This document shows positions 34,401-42,545 of a stretch of 50,124 bases of DNA, piece by piece. The notes under the pieces were generated by a model. That model did not search any database, had not been told where the DNA came from, and was given only the letters and a program-made list of their open reading frames with translations. The translations under genes were made by a program, and so were the position numbers. Source of the DNA: Candidatus Binatia bacterium (lineage in GTDB: Bacteria > Desulfobacterota > Binatia > HRBIN30); contig CALAMI010000004.1 of the NCBI GenBank assembly GCA_937925685.1, positions 1 to 50,124 of the forward strand, written 5' to 3'. The stretch's first letter is position 1; each line of letters opens with the position of its first letter.

Positions 34401-37400
34401 ACTCGGGGTACGTAAGCGCTTTCAAGTTCGCCTGGGAATCGAGCTCGTACCAGCGGTTCATTTGCGTAATCAACGCCGACTCTCCTAGCTGGTTAAAGAA
34501 GCCTTTGCTCGGGAGCAACTGGTAAGCGCTCGGCGCGTTCTTGAGGAGATCGGCAAATGCGTCCTTGTCGAACATGAACTGATACCAGCCGACAATGTCG
34601 TCCTCGCCGAAAAGAAGCATTTTCAGCATCTTCGTGGCGCCGTAATGAGGCGTTCCAAGGGTTATCAAATTACGGACGCACCTCTCGTTATCTCGTTTCT
34701 TTGCCAAGTATGCCTTAGCCACCAATCCGCCCATGCTGTGAGCCACGATGTCCACCCGCTTTCGCTGCGTGCAATAGGGTCGAATCAGCTCACCAAGCTT
34801 ATCGGCGGGGTTGTCCGGTCCCCAGTCAATCTGAAGCCGCCAATCGTACGGTAACGGCAGAAACGCCATACCCTGGCTGGACGCAACACCCTCGAGAAAC
34901 CGACTGAAGTCCGCATACTCTTCTTCCACCAACAAGGCGTCCTGCATCCTCCAAGCGCGTCTAGAAGAACCTTTCTTCAAGAACCCCACAAAGTCACCGT
35001 AAACCGATCCAATGATGCCTCTGACCTCCACGGAGTTCTGGGTCCGCGTGCAGTCGTCAAGACCACATTTTTGAAGCTGGAAGGCTTGTACTAAGTTTTG
35101 GTCACACCAGTCTACAAGCGCTCCAATGATCGACGGAGGCCATGTGTCAGAGCCGCGCTTGAGCTCTGTTCCCGCGATTCCCGGAACAAAAACCAGTGCC
35201 CCCACCTCAGGGGAGGGCGGTTGGGGGTTGGAATCATCCTCCGGGCGCAAAGGATCCCTTCCCTGGGCAACCTCGTCCCCGTCCGTAACCCCGTCGCCGT
35301 CACTGTCGCGCGAGGTCGGGTTGGTCCCCCTGAGAAACTCATTCCAGTTGTCGAGCCCGTCTCCATCTGGATCCTCACTGCCGGTGCCACTGAGGTTCCC
35401 GAAAAACTGTAGCTCCCACTTATCCGGCAACTTATCCTCATCCGTATCGGCAGCATCAAGAGGTAGAATTACGTTTAAGACGCGTTCGCGCACCACGCTG
35501 GCTACCGCGGTCTCCCGTTCATCCAGGAGCTGCCAACCCACGTCGTACCAACCAAGAGCAGCGTCGGTGGGAATTTCCATCGTAACGGGGTAAGACCCAG
35601 TAGTTCCCGCCGGAAGGGACGCACGACTCGGGCCGCTTCGAATCCACTCAGCGGTTCCTGTAGGCCGAATCAGGCCCCTGAGCTTGACAACTGCGTCGGC
35701 ATCGGGGTCCTTGTTCATTAGAGTGAAGGTGAGCGTGATGGACTTCCCGAGCCGTTGCTGCGGCGGGTCCACTTTCACCGCCAGAAGGGTCGGAAAGGAA
35801 GGCTCGCGCGGTTGCTGCACGCGCACGATTCCATCGCACTTAAGTTGGGATATGCTAAGTTGCCTAGTCTTCCGCTTGGACAGCAAACTCACGACCACGC
35901 TGTATTGCCCAGCAGCCTGCCGGCGGAGTAGTTGAAATGACCTGACCGGCGTCGAGCGTCCTGGCGCGAGCTCAAGGAGATCGTCGTTACTCGGGTCGTT
36001 GAAGAACAGGTCTCCAGACGAAACCCCACAAGTCTGCCCCACCGGTAGGCAAAGGGAAGCGCCAAGACGTACGGTCGCTGGCCTGCTGTGGGGGTTGAAA
36101 ACAACATACCTGAGCCGAAGCGTTGCGCCAGGCGTTGTCTCAAGGACGGAACCACACCCGCGTACTGGGCCGCTGGAGATACTGACACCTATATCCTCGA
36201 TGACGAGATCGGGACCTTTCGGATTGGTTTCATCTTCCAGCTCTTCATCGTTCGGGAAGCCGTCCCCATCAGGATCGTCACTGGGGCCAAAACGCGTATG
36301 TCCGAAGTGAAGCAATTCCCAGCTATCTGGAAGGCCGTCGGAATCTGCATCGTCCATCCGCGGCGACGGCGAGCGGGTCGCCGTGAAAGTGCGGCTGGGC
36401 GTCGCTGTGGCCGTGGGGCTCGGAGTGCGGGTTTCGGTGGGAATCGCCACCCCGTCACCCGGGGCCTCGTATGACCCGATGTCGCACACCGCCACGCCAT
36501 CGCCATCGCCATCCTGCGGTCGCACCACCCCGTTCTGCGACTGGTTGCTCACCGGTGCGGCCGCGCAGGTCTCGTTGTCGCCACCATCGATCGCAGGGCT
36601 ATTCGGTTGCAACAGGAAGTAAGGTGGGCTGCCGGTGAGCGACCCAAGTCCGGGGTCGACACCGACGATGTTGCCGTTCACTCCGTTCGCCAGGCCACAG
36701 GTCTTAATTCTGTCCTGAATGAGGTTGTTCTTGCTCGAGGCCGTGGCGGGTCCCACACAATCGCCACCCCCAGAACTTCCTGCAATGATATTATTGTTCA
36801 GCACCAATCCCACGGCTTCCGGGGCCCAAATACCACCGCCGATCACAGCCGACCCGTTCCCGACGACGGTGCTGTTGGCAAGAATCACCCCGGGACGCCA
36901 GGCGGCAATTCCCCCGCCATAGTCACTGCGGTTGTTGGCGACGGTCGTATTAACGACGGTCAACAACGCGGCATAGTTAGCAATTGCCCCACCCAGGAAA
37001 GCGGTGTTATTCATGAAGGTGGAGTTTGTCACGCTGACCATCCCCCCCACGGTCAAGAGTGCGCCGCCGTAGTGGGCGCTGTTGCCGTAAAACACCGTAT
37101 CGACGATGGTCGCCGTCCCCTGAATCAGGATTGCGCCACCTTGCACACTTCCATGATTGTCGGCGAACGTGCTACCCGAAATTGTCATGCTGCCGCCGTT
37201 CTGGAGGATGGCCCCGAAATTCACATTGTTGTTCAAGAAGGCACTGTTCGTGACGTTTAACGTGCCTGAAGTGTATATCGGGCCAAGACCGCTACCGCCG
37301 TGCTGAGAAAACGTCGTGTTGGTCACGTTCAACGTGCCCAAGTTGAAAATGCCAGCAGCGGCACGCGGCTGCATAAGAGACGCGTCCACGAAGCCCCGGG

Positions 37401-38019
37401 TGATAGTCAGCTCGCGTACGCTGACCTCTGCCCCAGCCAGGACCACCATGACCCCCACCCTGTTCTCCCCGCTAACGGTAATGCCTCCCCCACCATCGAT
37501 CGTCAGTGCGCCGACACCGGCAGGCACCTCGGGCAACGTCGAGCCAAGCCGGATCGTTCCCGTCACGGAGAACGTGATGATGTCTTCGTCGCTGCTGCCC
37601 GCACCACAGTCCCCGTTCGGCGGGGCATCGTTGGCAGCCAACATGGCTTCCCGCAACGTGCAGCGGCCATCGCTAGTCGTGTCGTCGGCCAGGGAATTCA
37701 CGACATAGTTCACCGCGTACGCCGAAGGCGTACTAGAAGCCCACGCACACAAGGCAAGTGTTAGCAAGGCACGGCAGCCCCGCCTCTTACCGCTTATGCT
37801 ACTGGTTGCCGTCTCACCTCTCTTGGCCTGGATAGCGGGCAGCCCCAGCAGTCTCGTCGCCCAAACCCGCGACAGCTCTTCCTCACGCACGCTGCCCTGT
37901 GCCCTCACATAGCCCAACATCGCCCGTTGCTGCTCCCGCTTGGCCCGCATGCCCTCCGAGCCATGCCCGCAAGCAGCGCCGGCAATTTGCCACCCAGCCC
38001 GTTTTCTCCGGAGCGACAC
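31450..38019 (-). CDS. giant multidomain surface protein: CSLREA/beta-helix, LCAT-like lipase, cohesin-like and dockerin-like domains
   Basis: One open frame of 2189 codons. Domains in order: hydrophobic signal at 82-102 (cleavage after AYA); CSLREA segment (DGRCTLREAM, 117-126); parallel beta-helix to about 515; Thr/Pro linker; calcium-binding type-3-like repeats (556-600 and 856-925) around two Ig/CARDB-like domains; lipase at 940-1360; beta domain; PKD/Ig-like domain 1526-1616; linker 1620-1720; PPC-like domain 1724-1844; linker 1846-1958; cohesin-like domain 1972-2112; dockerin-like module 2131-2189. The lipase triad looks like Ser1095 (AHSMGG), Asp1295 (GDGTV) and His1345 (SHVGML), as in LCAT-type acyltransferases. 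The true start is unclear: about 80 basic residues precede the hydrophobic core, and GTG 38019, ATG 37950 and ATG 37920 are all in frame with poor ribosome binding sites. A G9 run lies in the coding strand at 33924-33932. Confidence 0.85.
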   Translation of the reverse strand: MSLRRKRAGWQIAGAACGHGSEGMRAKREQQRAMLGYVRAQGSVREEELSRVWATRLLGLPAIQAKRGETATSSISGKRRGCRALLTLALCAWASSTPSAYAVNYVVNSLADDTTSDGRCTLREAMLAANDAPPNGDCGAGSSDEDIITFSVTGTIRLGSTLPEVPAGVGALTIDGGGGITVSGENRVGVMVVLAGAEVSVRELTITRGFVDASLMQPRAAAGIFNLGTLNVTNTTFSQHGGSGLGPIYTSGTLNVTNSAFLNNNVNFGAILQNGGSMTISGSTFADNHGSVQGGAILIQGTATIVDTVFYGNSAHYGGALLTVGGMVSVTNSTFMNNTAFLGGAIANYAALLTVVNTTVANNRSDYGGGIAAWRPGVILANSTVVGNGSAVIGGGIWAPEAVGLVLNNNIIAGSSGGGDCVGPATASSKNNLIQDRIKTCGLANGVNGNIVGVDPGLGSLTGSPPYFLLQPNSPAIDGGDNETCAAAPVSNQSQNGVVRPQDGDGDGVAVCDIGSYEAPGDGVAIPTETRTPSPTATATPSRTFTATRSPSPRMDDADSDGLPDSWELLHFGHTRFGPSDDPDGDGFPNDEELEDETNPKGPDLVIEDIGVSISSGPVRGCGSVLETTPGATLRLRYVVFNPHSRPATVRLGASLCLPVGQTCGVSSGDLFFNDPSNDDLLELAPGRSTPVRSFQLLRRQAAGQYSVVVSLLSKRKTRQLSISQLKCDGIVRVQQPREPSFPTLLAVKVDPPQQRLGKSITLTFTLMNKDPDADAVVKLRGLIRPTGTAEWIRSGPSRASLPAGTTGSYPVTMEIPTDAALGWYDVGWQLLDERETAVASVVRERVLNVILPLDAADTDEDKLPDKWELQFFGNLSGTGSEDPDGDGLDNWNEFLRGTNPTSRDSDGDGVTDGDEVAQGRDPLRPEDDSNPQPPSPEVGALVFVPGIAGTELKRGSDTWPPSIIGALVDWCDQNLVQAFQLQKCGLDDCTRTQNSVEVRGIIGSVYGDFVGFLKKGSSRRAWRMQDALLVEEEYADFSRFLEGVASSQGMAFLPLPYDWRLQIDWGPDNPADKLGELIRPYCTQRKRVDIVAHSMGGLVAKAYLAKKRDNERCVRNLITLGTPHYGATKMLKMLLFGEDDIVGWYQFMFDKDAFADLLKNAPSAYQLLPSKGFFNQLGESALITQMNRWYELDSQANLKALTYPEFLNFLANQKNEWTHTYCFVRKRVPLNAQLLEWAGRHDVWDGWVPEDPELTAYYFAGTGVRTLKSLVYREKCFWPFCWWTTEERRDERGDGTVLEGSALAKGVESPRIKRASFQSGVFCPAAYLKHPICPTAVVFKDYSHVGMLGEEDLRDAIRCILRGGESCIPISAGTSLVLGQSSEPGATQEQEEPGVWLEATLFSEALDLHVFDASENHTGPVNGGVAEREIPLSQYSDYGTTEVAIVPYGRTYIVEVRAPAGGVGELTLRRYRGSRPEVMQRYSPISLPTGGVSRLVVTELNEEVVLETDEEANGNVEQIQAPARPPVADAGENVIAEEGSAVVLEGTGHLGSGAGPLSYLWTQISGPPVVLSDPSSPRLEFVLPGVNGDQAVLLQLVVNDGESESEPDWVSVTILDTTPQTPTATPSATETPSSTPVPSPTPTTTASKTPTATATVPPPTFTRTPTATVTFTLTRTPTFTASATFSLIATVTRTPSGTLTLTPTPTPTSSASPTPAWTESSETCPQADLGSSVPVVVSGDTSGRQNSLGGASCGLGGDSAPDYAYQWAAPSAGVYTIDTLGSSFDTVLYVRGGSCSGVELACNDDAQGTWESQVTLALQAGQVIVVVVDGFGGQRGVYTLRIGVDRGTAPTFTLTHTPTPSQSLPTMSTNTATRIPSPTTTATDSPTPTPSHTHTFTATRTDTATPTQSWTPIFTRTPTPRFSPTHTRSPTRTRTSRPEPTFSRTPTSTPTRTLTPRGGICRNPQPLPSPPAVYVEQLVVEELGDATVTIKLRTGGRQIAGVQNDLLFDTTVRVKARANGEPDCSANPEIHKPATSFRFWPPGCTGQACTGLRAVVVAADNVDPIPHGSVLYTCNVTVHGSGTLAVVKASAGDATGARVAGFSGHSGTICLAGEAVWYATRTPTPTVLPCVGDCNRDARVTIDELVAMVNVAMGISEVSRCSPGDANEDGTITVEEIVAAVNRALGGC
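32146..32484 (-). repeat. Thr/Pro-rich linker, degenerate tandem repeat DNA
   Basis: This part of the giant gene encodes residues 1846-1958, built from degenerate T-x-T-P-T-x-T units. On the plus strand it appears as recurring GTCGGxGT-type words. Such linkers are flexible and often O-glycosylated in secreted multidomain proteins. The DNA is repetitive enough to be prone to length change by recombination or replication slippage. Confidence 0.7.
32860..33162 (-). repeat. second Thr/Pro-rich linker of the giant surface protein
   Basis: This segment encodes residues 1620-1720, again Thr/Pro/Ala/Ser repeats, between the PKD/Ig-like and PPC-like domains. The composition matches the linkers in the two other dockerin-like proteins (17.2-17.4 kb and 20.0-20.1 kb), which suggests that these proteins share an assembly plan. 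Confidence 0.7.
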
Positions 38020-38147
38020 TCACCGCACCGCTGCGCTCGTTGCGGACCTATCGCTCGTCAAAACGCGCTACCATGAGGCAAACGGAATTGTCAAGCTGCG
38101 GCCGTAGCGCCCACGCCCCTACGACCTCACGCGGACCTTCGGCCCAC

Positions 38148-38249
38148 CCTCTCCCAGGGGGAGAGGTTGATGCCAATGGCGGCGTGCGCGGCAACACGGC
38201 GACGGTGGTGGCGCTGAAACCAAAGGGCGCATTGCCGTGCGCCCCTACG
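38148..38249. repeat. composite dispersed repeat (two palindromes)
   Basis: CCTCTCCC/GGGAGAGG (38148-38166, 3-nt loop) is followed about 60 bp later by GGGCGCAT-TGCC-GTGCGCCC plus CTACG (38225-38249). The same order, with similar spacing and partly similar sequence between the palindromes, is seen at 871-970. This points to one element of about 100 bp rather than two independent palindromes. Here it fills the gap between msrBA and the giant surface-protein gene. Confidence 0.5.
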
Positions 38250-38317
38250 ACCGCACGGGAACGTGGGTGTGAATGGGAACAGGGGGCGCACTACCAGGCA
38301 GGCCGGTACCAGGGGTG

Positions 38318-39403
38318 TCACTTCCAGGGGTTGGCCGCGTGGCAGGGACGCCCGGTCTTGGCAATGTAGTCTTGATGGTAGTCCTCCGCCGGCCAAAATG
38401 TTTTCGCCGGTTCCACCAAAGTCACGATCTTGCGCCCAGCGTAGCGCCCGTTGGCTTCGAGTTCGGCAATGTAAGCCAAAGCTTCTTGGCGTTGCGCCTC
38501 GCTCACGTACCAAATGCCCGAGCGATACTGTTCGCCTATGTCCGGTCCCTGACGATTCCATTGCGTGGGATCGTGCATGGCAAAAAACGCTTCTAGAAGA
38601 CGCCGGTAGCTGATGCGACGCGGGTCGTAAACCACCTTCACCGTTTCCGCATGTCCCGTGGTCCCAGAACATACTTGCTGGTACGTGGGGCGTTCCACGT
38701 GCCCCTGCATGTAGCCCGACACCGCATCGATCACCCCCGGCCCTTGCTGGAAGTAATGCTCGATGCCCCAGAAACAGCCGCCGGCAAAGTACGCCACCTC
38801 GGTAGCCACAGGTTGGCTTTCCGGAGGAAGAGGGTCGCCCTCAGCATAAAACTTCAACGCGGCCGAGTTCAAACAGTGACGCTCACCCGTAGGCGGCGGA
38901 CCGTCCGGAAACACGTGACCCAAATGCGCGCCACAGCGCGCACACACGATTTCCGTTCGCACCATTCCATGGGACAAGTCCACCCGCCGCCCCACATGGT
39001 CGCGATCGAACTCGCGATAGAACGACGGCCAACCGGTGCCCGAATGGAACTTGTGCTCGCTCTTGTAAAGAGGAAGTCCGCACACCACGCACGCATAAAT
39101 GCCCGCTTCGTGATGGTCGACGAACTCACCGCAAAATGGCGGCTCGGTACCAGCACGTTGGGTGACGCGAAACGCCTCGGCGTCGAGCCTGGCGGCTAGG
39201 CGCTCTACCTCTTCGCGCGACAGAGGCGTGATGTCATACAACGACTTCGAATATCGCGGCTGCATGGTCTCTTGCCTCGCTCCTTTCTCGAACCGACCCT
39301 TCGCTGCCTCCGTGTCCGGACAAGCGAACACCAACGCAGCTAAGGATAGAAACACGCATCCATCTTTCCAGCTCACGGTACTAACCGACCTCGAGTGTGT
39401 CAC
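38318..39403 (-). CDS. msrBA: exported peptide-methionine sulfoxide reductase MsrB-MsrA fusion
   Basis: The 361-residue protein repairs both stereoisomers of methionine sulfoxide. MsrB comes first, with zinc cysteines C105, C108, C154 and C157, a further C91, and catalytic C177 in RHCLNSAALKF. MsrA follows, with catalytic C210 in GGCFWG and the DPTQWNRQGPDIGEQYRSG segment. The N-terminus has a hydrophobic stretch ending in VFAC, a lipobox-like site with an unusual Phe, so the enzyme is probably exported and perhaps lipid-anchored, protecting envelope proteins. The GTG at 39403 has only a weak GGGCGGG upstream; ATG at 39262 would give a cytoplasmic form. It lies 298 bp upstream of the giant secreted protein on the same strand. 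Confidence 0.92.
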   Translation of the reverse strand: MTHSRSVSTVSWKDGCVFLSLAALVFACPDTEAAKGRFEKGARQETMQPRYSKSLYDITPLSREEVERLAARLDAEAFRVTQRAGTEPPFCGEFVDHHEAGIYACVVCGLPLYKSEHKFHSGTGWPSFYREFDRDHVGRRVDLSHGMVRTEIVCARCGAHLGHVFPDGPPPTGERHCLNSAALKFYAEGDPLPPESQPVATEVAYFAGGCFWGIEHYFQQGPGVIDAVSGYMQGHVERPTYQQVCSGTTGHAETVKVVYDPRRISYRRLLEAFFAMHDPTQWNRQGPDIGEQYRSGIWYVSEAQRQEALAYIAELEANGRYAGRKIVTLVEPAKTFWPAEDYHQDYIAKTGRPCHAANPWK

Positions 39404-39586
39404 AATACCCGCCCGAGTGCAGCTCCTGCCTCACCGCTTGCACCGCTGCCACGAGGCGAATAGAAAGCAGCTCTTCGAGACGCGACACGCGCACAGTTGA
39501 AGCAAACCGCCGGTAGCAACGTCTGTGCGCAAGCTGGTCGCGCAACGTCAGTGTGCCAACGCATGCAGTAGGAGGAACGCCAGGAC

Positions 39587-40576
39587 ATGGAGGCAGGAAC
39601 GAGTTTGTTGCAGGAACAGCTTCGGCAGGAAGCAGCCCAACTGTTCCGCGTGCGCGAGGAAGTTGGCCGAGTGATCGTCGGCCAACGCTACTTGGTCGAC
39701 CGTCTGCTCATCGGTTTGCTCGCCAATGGCCACGTCCTCCTCGAAGGGGTTCCCGGCTTGGCGAAAACCCTATCGATCAAAACCCTGGCCCGCACCATCG
39801 ACGCGACCTTCCAACGCGTACAATTCACTCCCGATTTGCTCCCTGCCGACCTCATCGGTACGCTGGTCTACCAACCCCACAACGGCTCGTTCACCACGAA
39901 AAAAGGGCCGATTTTCGCCCACATTATCCTGGCCGACGAAATCAACCGCGCTCCTGCGAAGGTCCAAAGCGCTCTGCTGGAAGCGATGCAGGAACGGCAG
40001 GTCACTATCGGCGACGATACCCACCCTCTGCCCGATCCGTTCCTGGTGCTAGCCACGCAAAACCCGATCGAACAAGAAGGAACCTACCCCTTGCCCGAAG
40101 CCCAAGTGGACCGCTTTATGCTGAAACTCCATGTGTCCTATCCCACCAAGGTGGAGGAACGACAAATCCTCGACCGCATGGCCTCCACCCTGCCCCCTCC
40201 GGAGCCGAACCGCGTGCTCACCACCGCGGACATCGTACGGCTCCGCGCTCTCGTGGACCAGGTGTACGTCGACGACAAGATCAAGGACTATATCGTCGAC
40301 CTGGTGTTCGCCACCCGCGAGCCGCAAACGTACAAACTCGACCTGCAACGCTGGATCCAATACGGCGCCTCTCCGCGCGCTACCCTCTACCTTACCCTGG
40401 CCGCCAAAGCACACGCCCTTTTGCAAGGGCGCAGTTACGTGACGCCCCAAGACGTCAAGTCGATCGCCGCTGACGTTTTGCGCCACCGCGTGATCGTGTC
40501 GTACGAAGCCGAGGCCGAGGAGATCACCTCCGACGAAGTGGTGAAACGCGTGCTCGACGGCGTGCCTGTGCCTTAG
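39587..40576 (+). CDS. moxR: MoxR-family AAA+ ATPase
   Basis: The 329-residue protein has Walker A GVPGLAKT (54-61), Walker B IILADEIN and sensor ATQNPIEQEGTYPLPEAQ, all typical of MoxR. MoxR ATPases act as chaperones that mature or activate enzyme complexes together with VWA-domain partners. It is the first gene of a seven-gene plus-strand run with DUF58, a BatD-like anchored protein, BatA, BatB, BatC and BatD-BatE, so it should act with those proteins at the inner membrane. The ATG at 39587 has AGGAGG 11 nt upstream. The promoter lies in the 183-bp divergent gap shared with msrBA. Confidence 0.95.
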   Translation: MEAGTSLLQEQLRQEAAQLFRVREEVGRVIVGQRYLVDRLLIGLLANGHVLLEGVPGLAKTLSIKTLARTIDATFQRVQFTPDLLPADLIGTLVYQPHNGSFTTKKGPIFAHIILADEINRAPAKVQSALLEAMQERQVTIGDDTHPLPDPFLVLATQNPIEQEGTYPLPEAQVDRFMLKLHVSYPTKVEERQILDRMASTLPPPEPNRVLTTADIVRLRALVDQVYVDDKIKDYIVDLVFATREPQTYKLDLQRWIQYGASPRATLYLTLAAKAHALLQGRSYVTPQDVKSIAADVLRHRVIVSYEAEAEEITSDEVVKRVLDGVPVP

Positions 40577-40641
40577 GGCAGCGGCAATTCGCTCCACGGG
40601 ATCACCCCGGCGGCAACACCCCAGCGGCAAACTGTGGCGCC

Positions 40642-41517
40642 ATGCTCAGCACGGAACAACTCAAAGCCATCCGCAAAATTCAAATCCACACCAGTCACCT
40701 GGTGAGCGATTTTTTTGCCGGTGCCTACCAAAGTGTCTTCAAAGGTCGGGGTATCGAGTTCGCCGAAGTGCGCCCCTACGTCGTCGGCGACGACGTACGC
40801 ACCATCGATTGGAACGTCACCGCACGCACCGGCACGCCCCACGTCAAACGCTACGTCGAGGAACGCGAGCTTGCGGTCATGTTGGTGGTCGACGCCAGTC
40901 GCTCGACGCATTTCGGCTCGGTGCGGCAACTGAAAAGCGAACTTGCCGCCGAACTGGCGGCGCTGCTGGCGTTCGCAGCAATTCGAAACAACGACAAGGT
41001 AGGCTTGATTTTGGTCACCGACCACGTGGAACACTCGCTTCGACCGAAAAAGGGCACACGTCATGTGTTGCGAGTGATTCGCGACGTGTTCTCCTTCGTT
41101 CCTCGCGGACGCGGCACCAACCTCGCCACCGCGGTGGAACACCTCCTTCACGTGCACAAGCGGCGCGCAGTGGTGTTCGTGTTGTCGGACTTCCTCGACC
41201 CCTACTGTTTCGCTGCGCTCAAACTTGCCCGCCAACGACACGACGTCATCGCCATCGTGCTCGACGACCCGCGCGACTTCGAACTGCCTCCGCTCGGCTT
41301 GCTTCGCCTCACTGACCCCGAAAGTGGCCGCACGGTTGTCGTGGACAGCTCCCACCCCGCCGTCCGCCGCACCTTCGAAGAACAGGCACGCGCGTTCGCC
41401 GAAGAGCGCTTGCGTCGCCTGCGCGCCTGCGACATCGACCCCGTGGTGGTGCATACCGACCGTCCTTACGCTCCCGCACTGGTACGTTTTTTTCGCACGC
41501 GCGAGAAACGTCGATGA
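40642..41517 (+). CDS. DUF58-domain protein (VWA-like MoxR partner)
   Basis: The 291-residue cytoplasmic protein has the DUF58 signature at residues 35-64 (GRGIEFAEVRPY, then GDDVRTIDWNVTARTG) and a VWA-like fold with DASRS (84-88) as the metal-site motif. DUF58 proteins occur next to moxR in nearly all genomes and are thought to be adaptors of the ATPase. It begins 65 bp after moxR, and its stop codon overlaps the next start (ATGA at 41514-41517), which indicates translational coupling. The ribosome binding site before the ATG at 40642 is weak. Confidence 0.92.
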   Translation: MLSTEQLKAIRKIQIHTSHLVSDFFAGAYQSVFKGRGIEFAEVRPYVVGDDVRTIDWNVTARTGTPHVKRYVEERELAVMLVVDASRSTHFGSVRQLKSELAAELAALLAFAAIRNNDKVGLILVTDHVEHSLRPKKGTRHVLRVIRDVFSFVPRGRGTNLATAVEHLLHVHKRRAVVFVLSDFLDPYCFAALKLARQRHDVIAIVLDDPRDFELPPLGLLRLTDPESGRTVVVDSSHPAVRRTFEEQARAFAEERLRRLRACDIDPVVVHTDRPYAPALVRFFRTREKRR

Positions 41518-42545
41518 CCCTCGCAAAGACCTTCTTCACTGCATGCTTCCTTGCGTGGATCGCAGTGGCCCTCGGCGTTCCCTCACGCGCCCGTGGCCAA
41601 GAGCCCTCCCCTCACGCCACCTTTACTGCTGCCGAAGCTTCGCCAAACCCCGAGCCTACAGGAGTCAGCGCGGCCGTCACCGTGCGGGCCCAGGCGGAGC
41701 CTGCAGAGGTCACCATTGGCGACCGGGTGCGTTACACCATCGAGGTCGAAGCCCCCTTGGGAACCCAACTCACCTTGCCCGTGCTCGCCGAACGGATTGG
41801 CGCCTTCGACATTGTCGACTTCGGCCCCTTGCCCTCGCAAACTCTCCACGACCGGGCCCGCATTGGTTACTGGTACACCCTGACGACCTTCGACACCGGC
41901 CGTTACGTGCTTCCTGCACCCACGGTGCAAGTGCGCAGCGGCGAAGGAACCGAGCAAGTCCACGGCAACGAAGTGACCATCGAAGTCCGAAGCCTCCTCC
42001 CCAAAGACGAGGGAGCCACCGACATTCGCGATATCAAGCCGCTGGTCTCGCCTCCTGCCGACCGGCGCCCGCTTTACTTGGGCGCGGCCTCGCTCGCCAC
42101 TCTGGTAGCGCTGGCCGGGGGCCTGTGGTTCTTGTTCAACCGGCCCAAGCGGCCATACACGGTGCCTCCCCCGCCACCGCACGAGGTTGCGTTGCGTGCC
42201 CTCGACCGGCTGTGGGCGCGGCGCGACCTGCAGGAGGCTCGTTGGGAGCCTTACTACGTGGAACTGAGTGCCATTGTGCGTCGCTATCTCGAAGATCGCT
42301 TCGAGCTTCGTGCCCCGGAAATGACAACCGAGGAATTTCTCGTCGCCGCCGGTACCGATCCGCGCCTCACCCCACCTCAACGCGAGCTACTGGCCGCATT
42401 TCTCCAGCAGGCCGATCTGGTCAAATTCGCCCGCGCCATCCCCAGCTACGGCGACGCCGAAGCAGCTTACCGCAGTGCGCGGCGCTTCGTCGACGAAACC
42501 AAACCGGTGACGGCCGACACGGAGGCTTCGCGTCATGCGGCTTGA
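41514..42545 (+). CDS. membrane-anchored BatD-like/DUF4381-type protein
   Basis: The 343-residue protein has a signal peptide (to about residue 29), a periplasmic beta-sandwich (about 50-165) that begins VRAQAEPAEVTIGDRVRYTIEVEA, as in BatD repeats, one membrane helix (about 180-205) and a C-terminal cytoplasmic helical domain (215-340) with YVELSAIVRRYLEDRF. The tail resembles the helical region seen after the membrane helix in BatD and DUF4381 proteins. It overlaps both neighbours (4 bp with DUF58, 11 bp with batA), so it is a tightly coupled Bat component, possibly coupling the periplasmic side to the cytoplasmic MoxR-DUF58 pair. Confidence 0.75.
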   Translation: MTLAKTFFTACFLAWIAVALGVPSRARGQEPSPHATFTAAEASPNPEPTGVSAAVTVRAQAEPAEVTIGDRVRYTIEVEAPLGTQLTLPVLAERIGAFDIVDFGPLPSQTLHDRARIGYWYTLTTFDTGRYVLPAPTVQVRSGEGTEQVHGNEVTIEVRSLLPKDEGATDIRDIKPLVSPPADRRPLYLGAASLATLVALAGGLWFLFNRPKRPYTVPPPPPHEVALRALDRLWARRDLQEARWEPYYVELSAIVRRYLEDRFELRAPEMTTEEFLVAAGTDPRLTPPQRELLAAFLQQADLVKFARAIPSYGDAEAAYRSARRFVDETKPVTADTEASRHAA

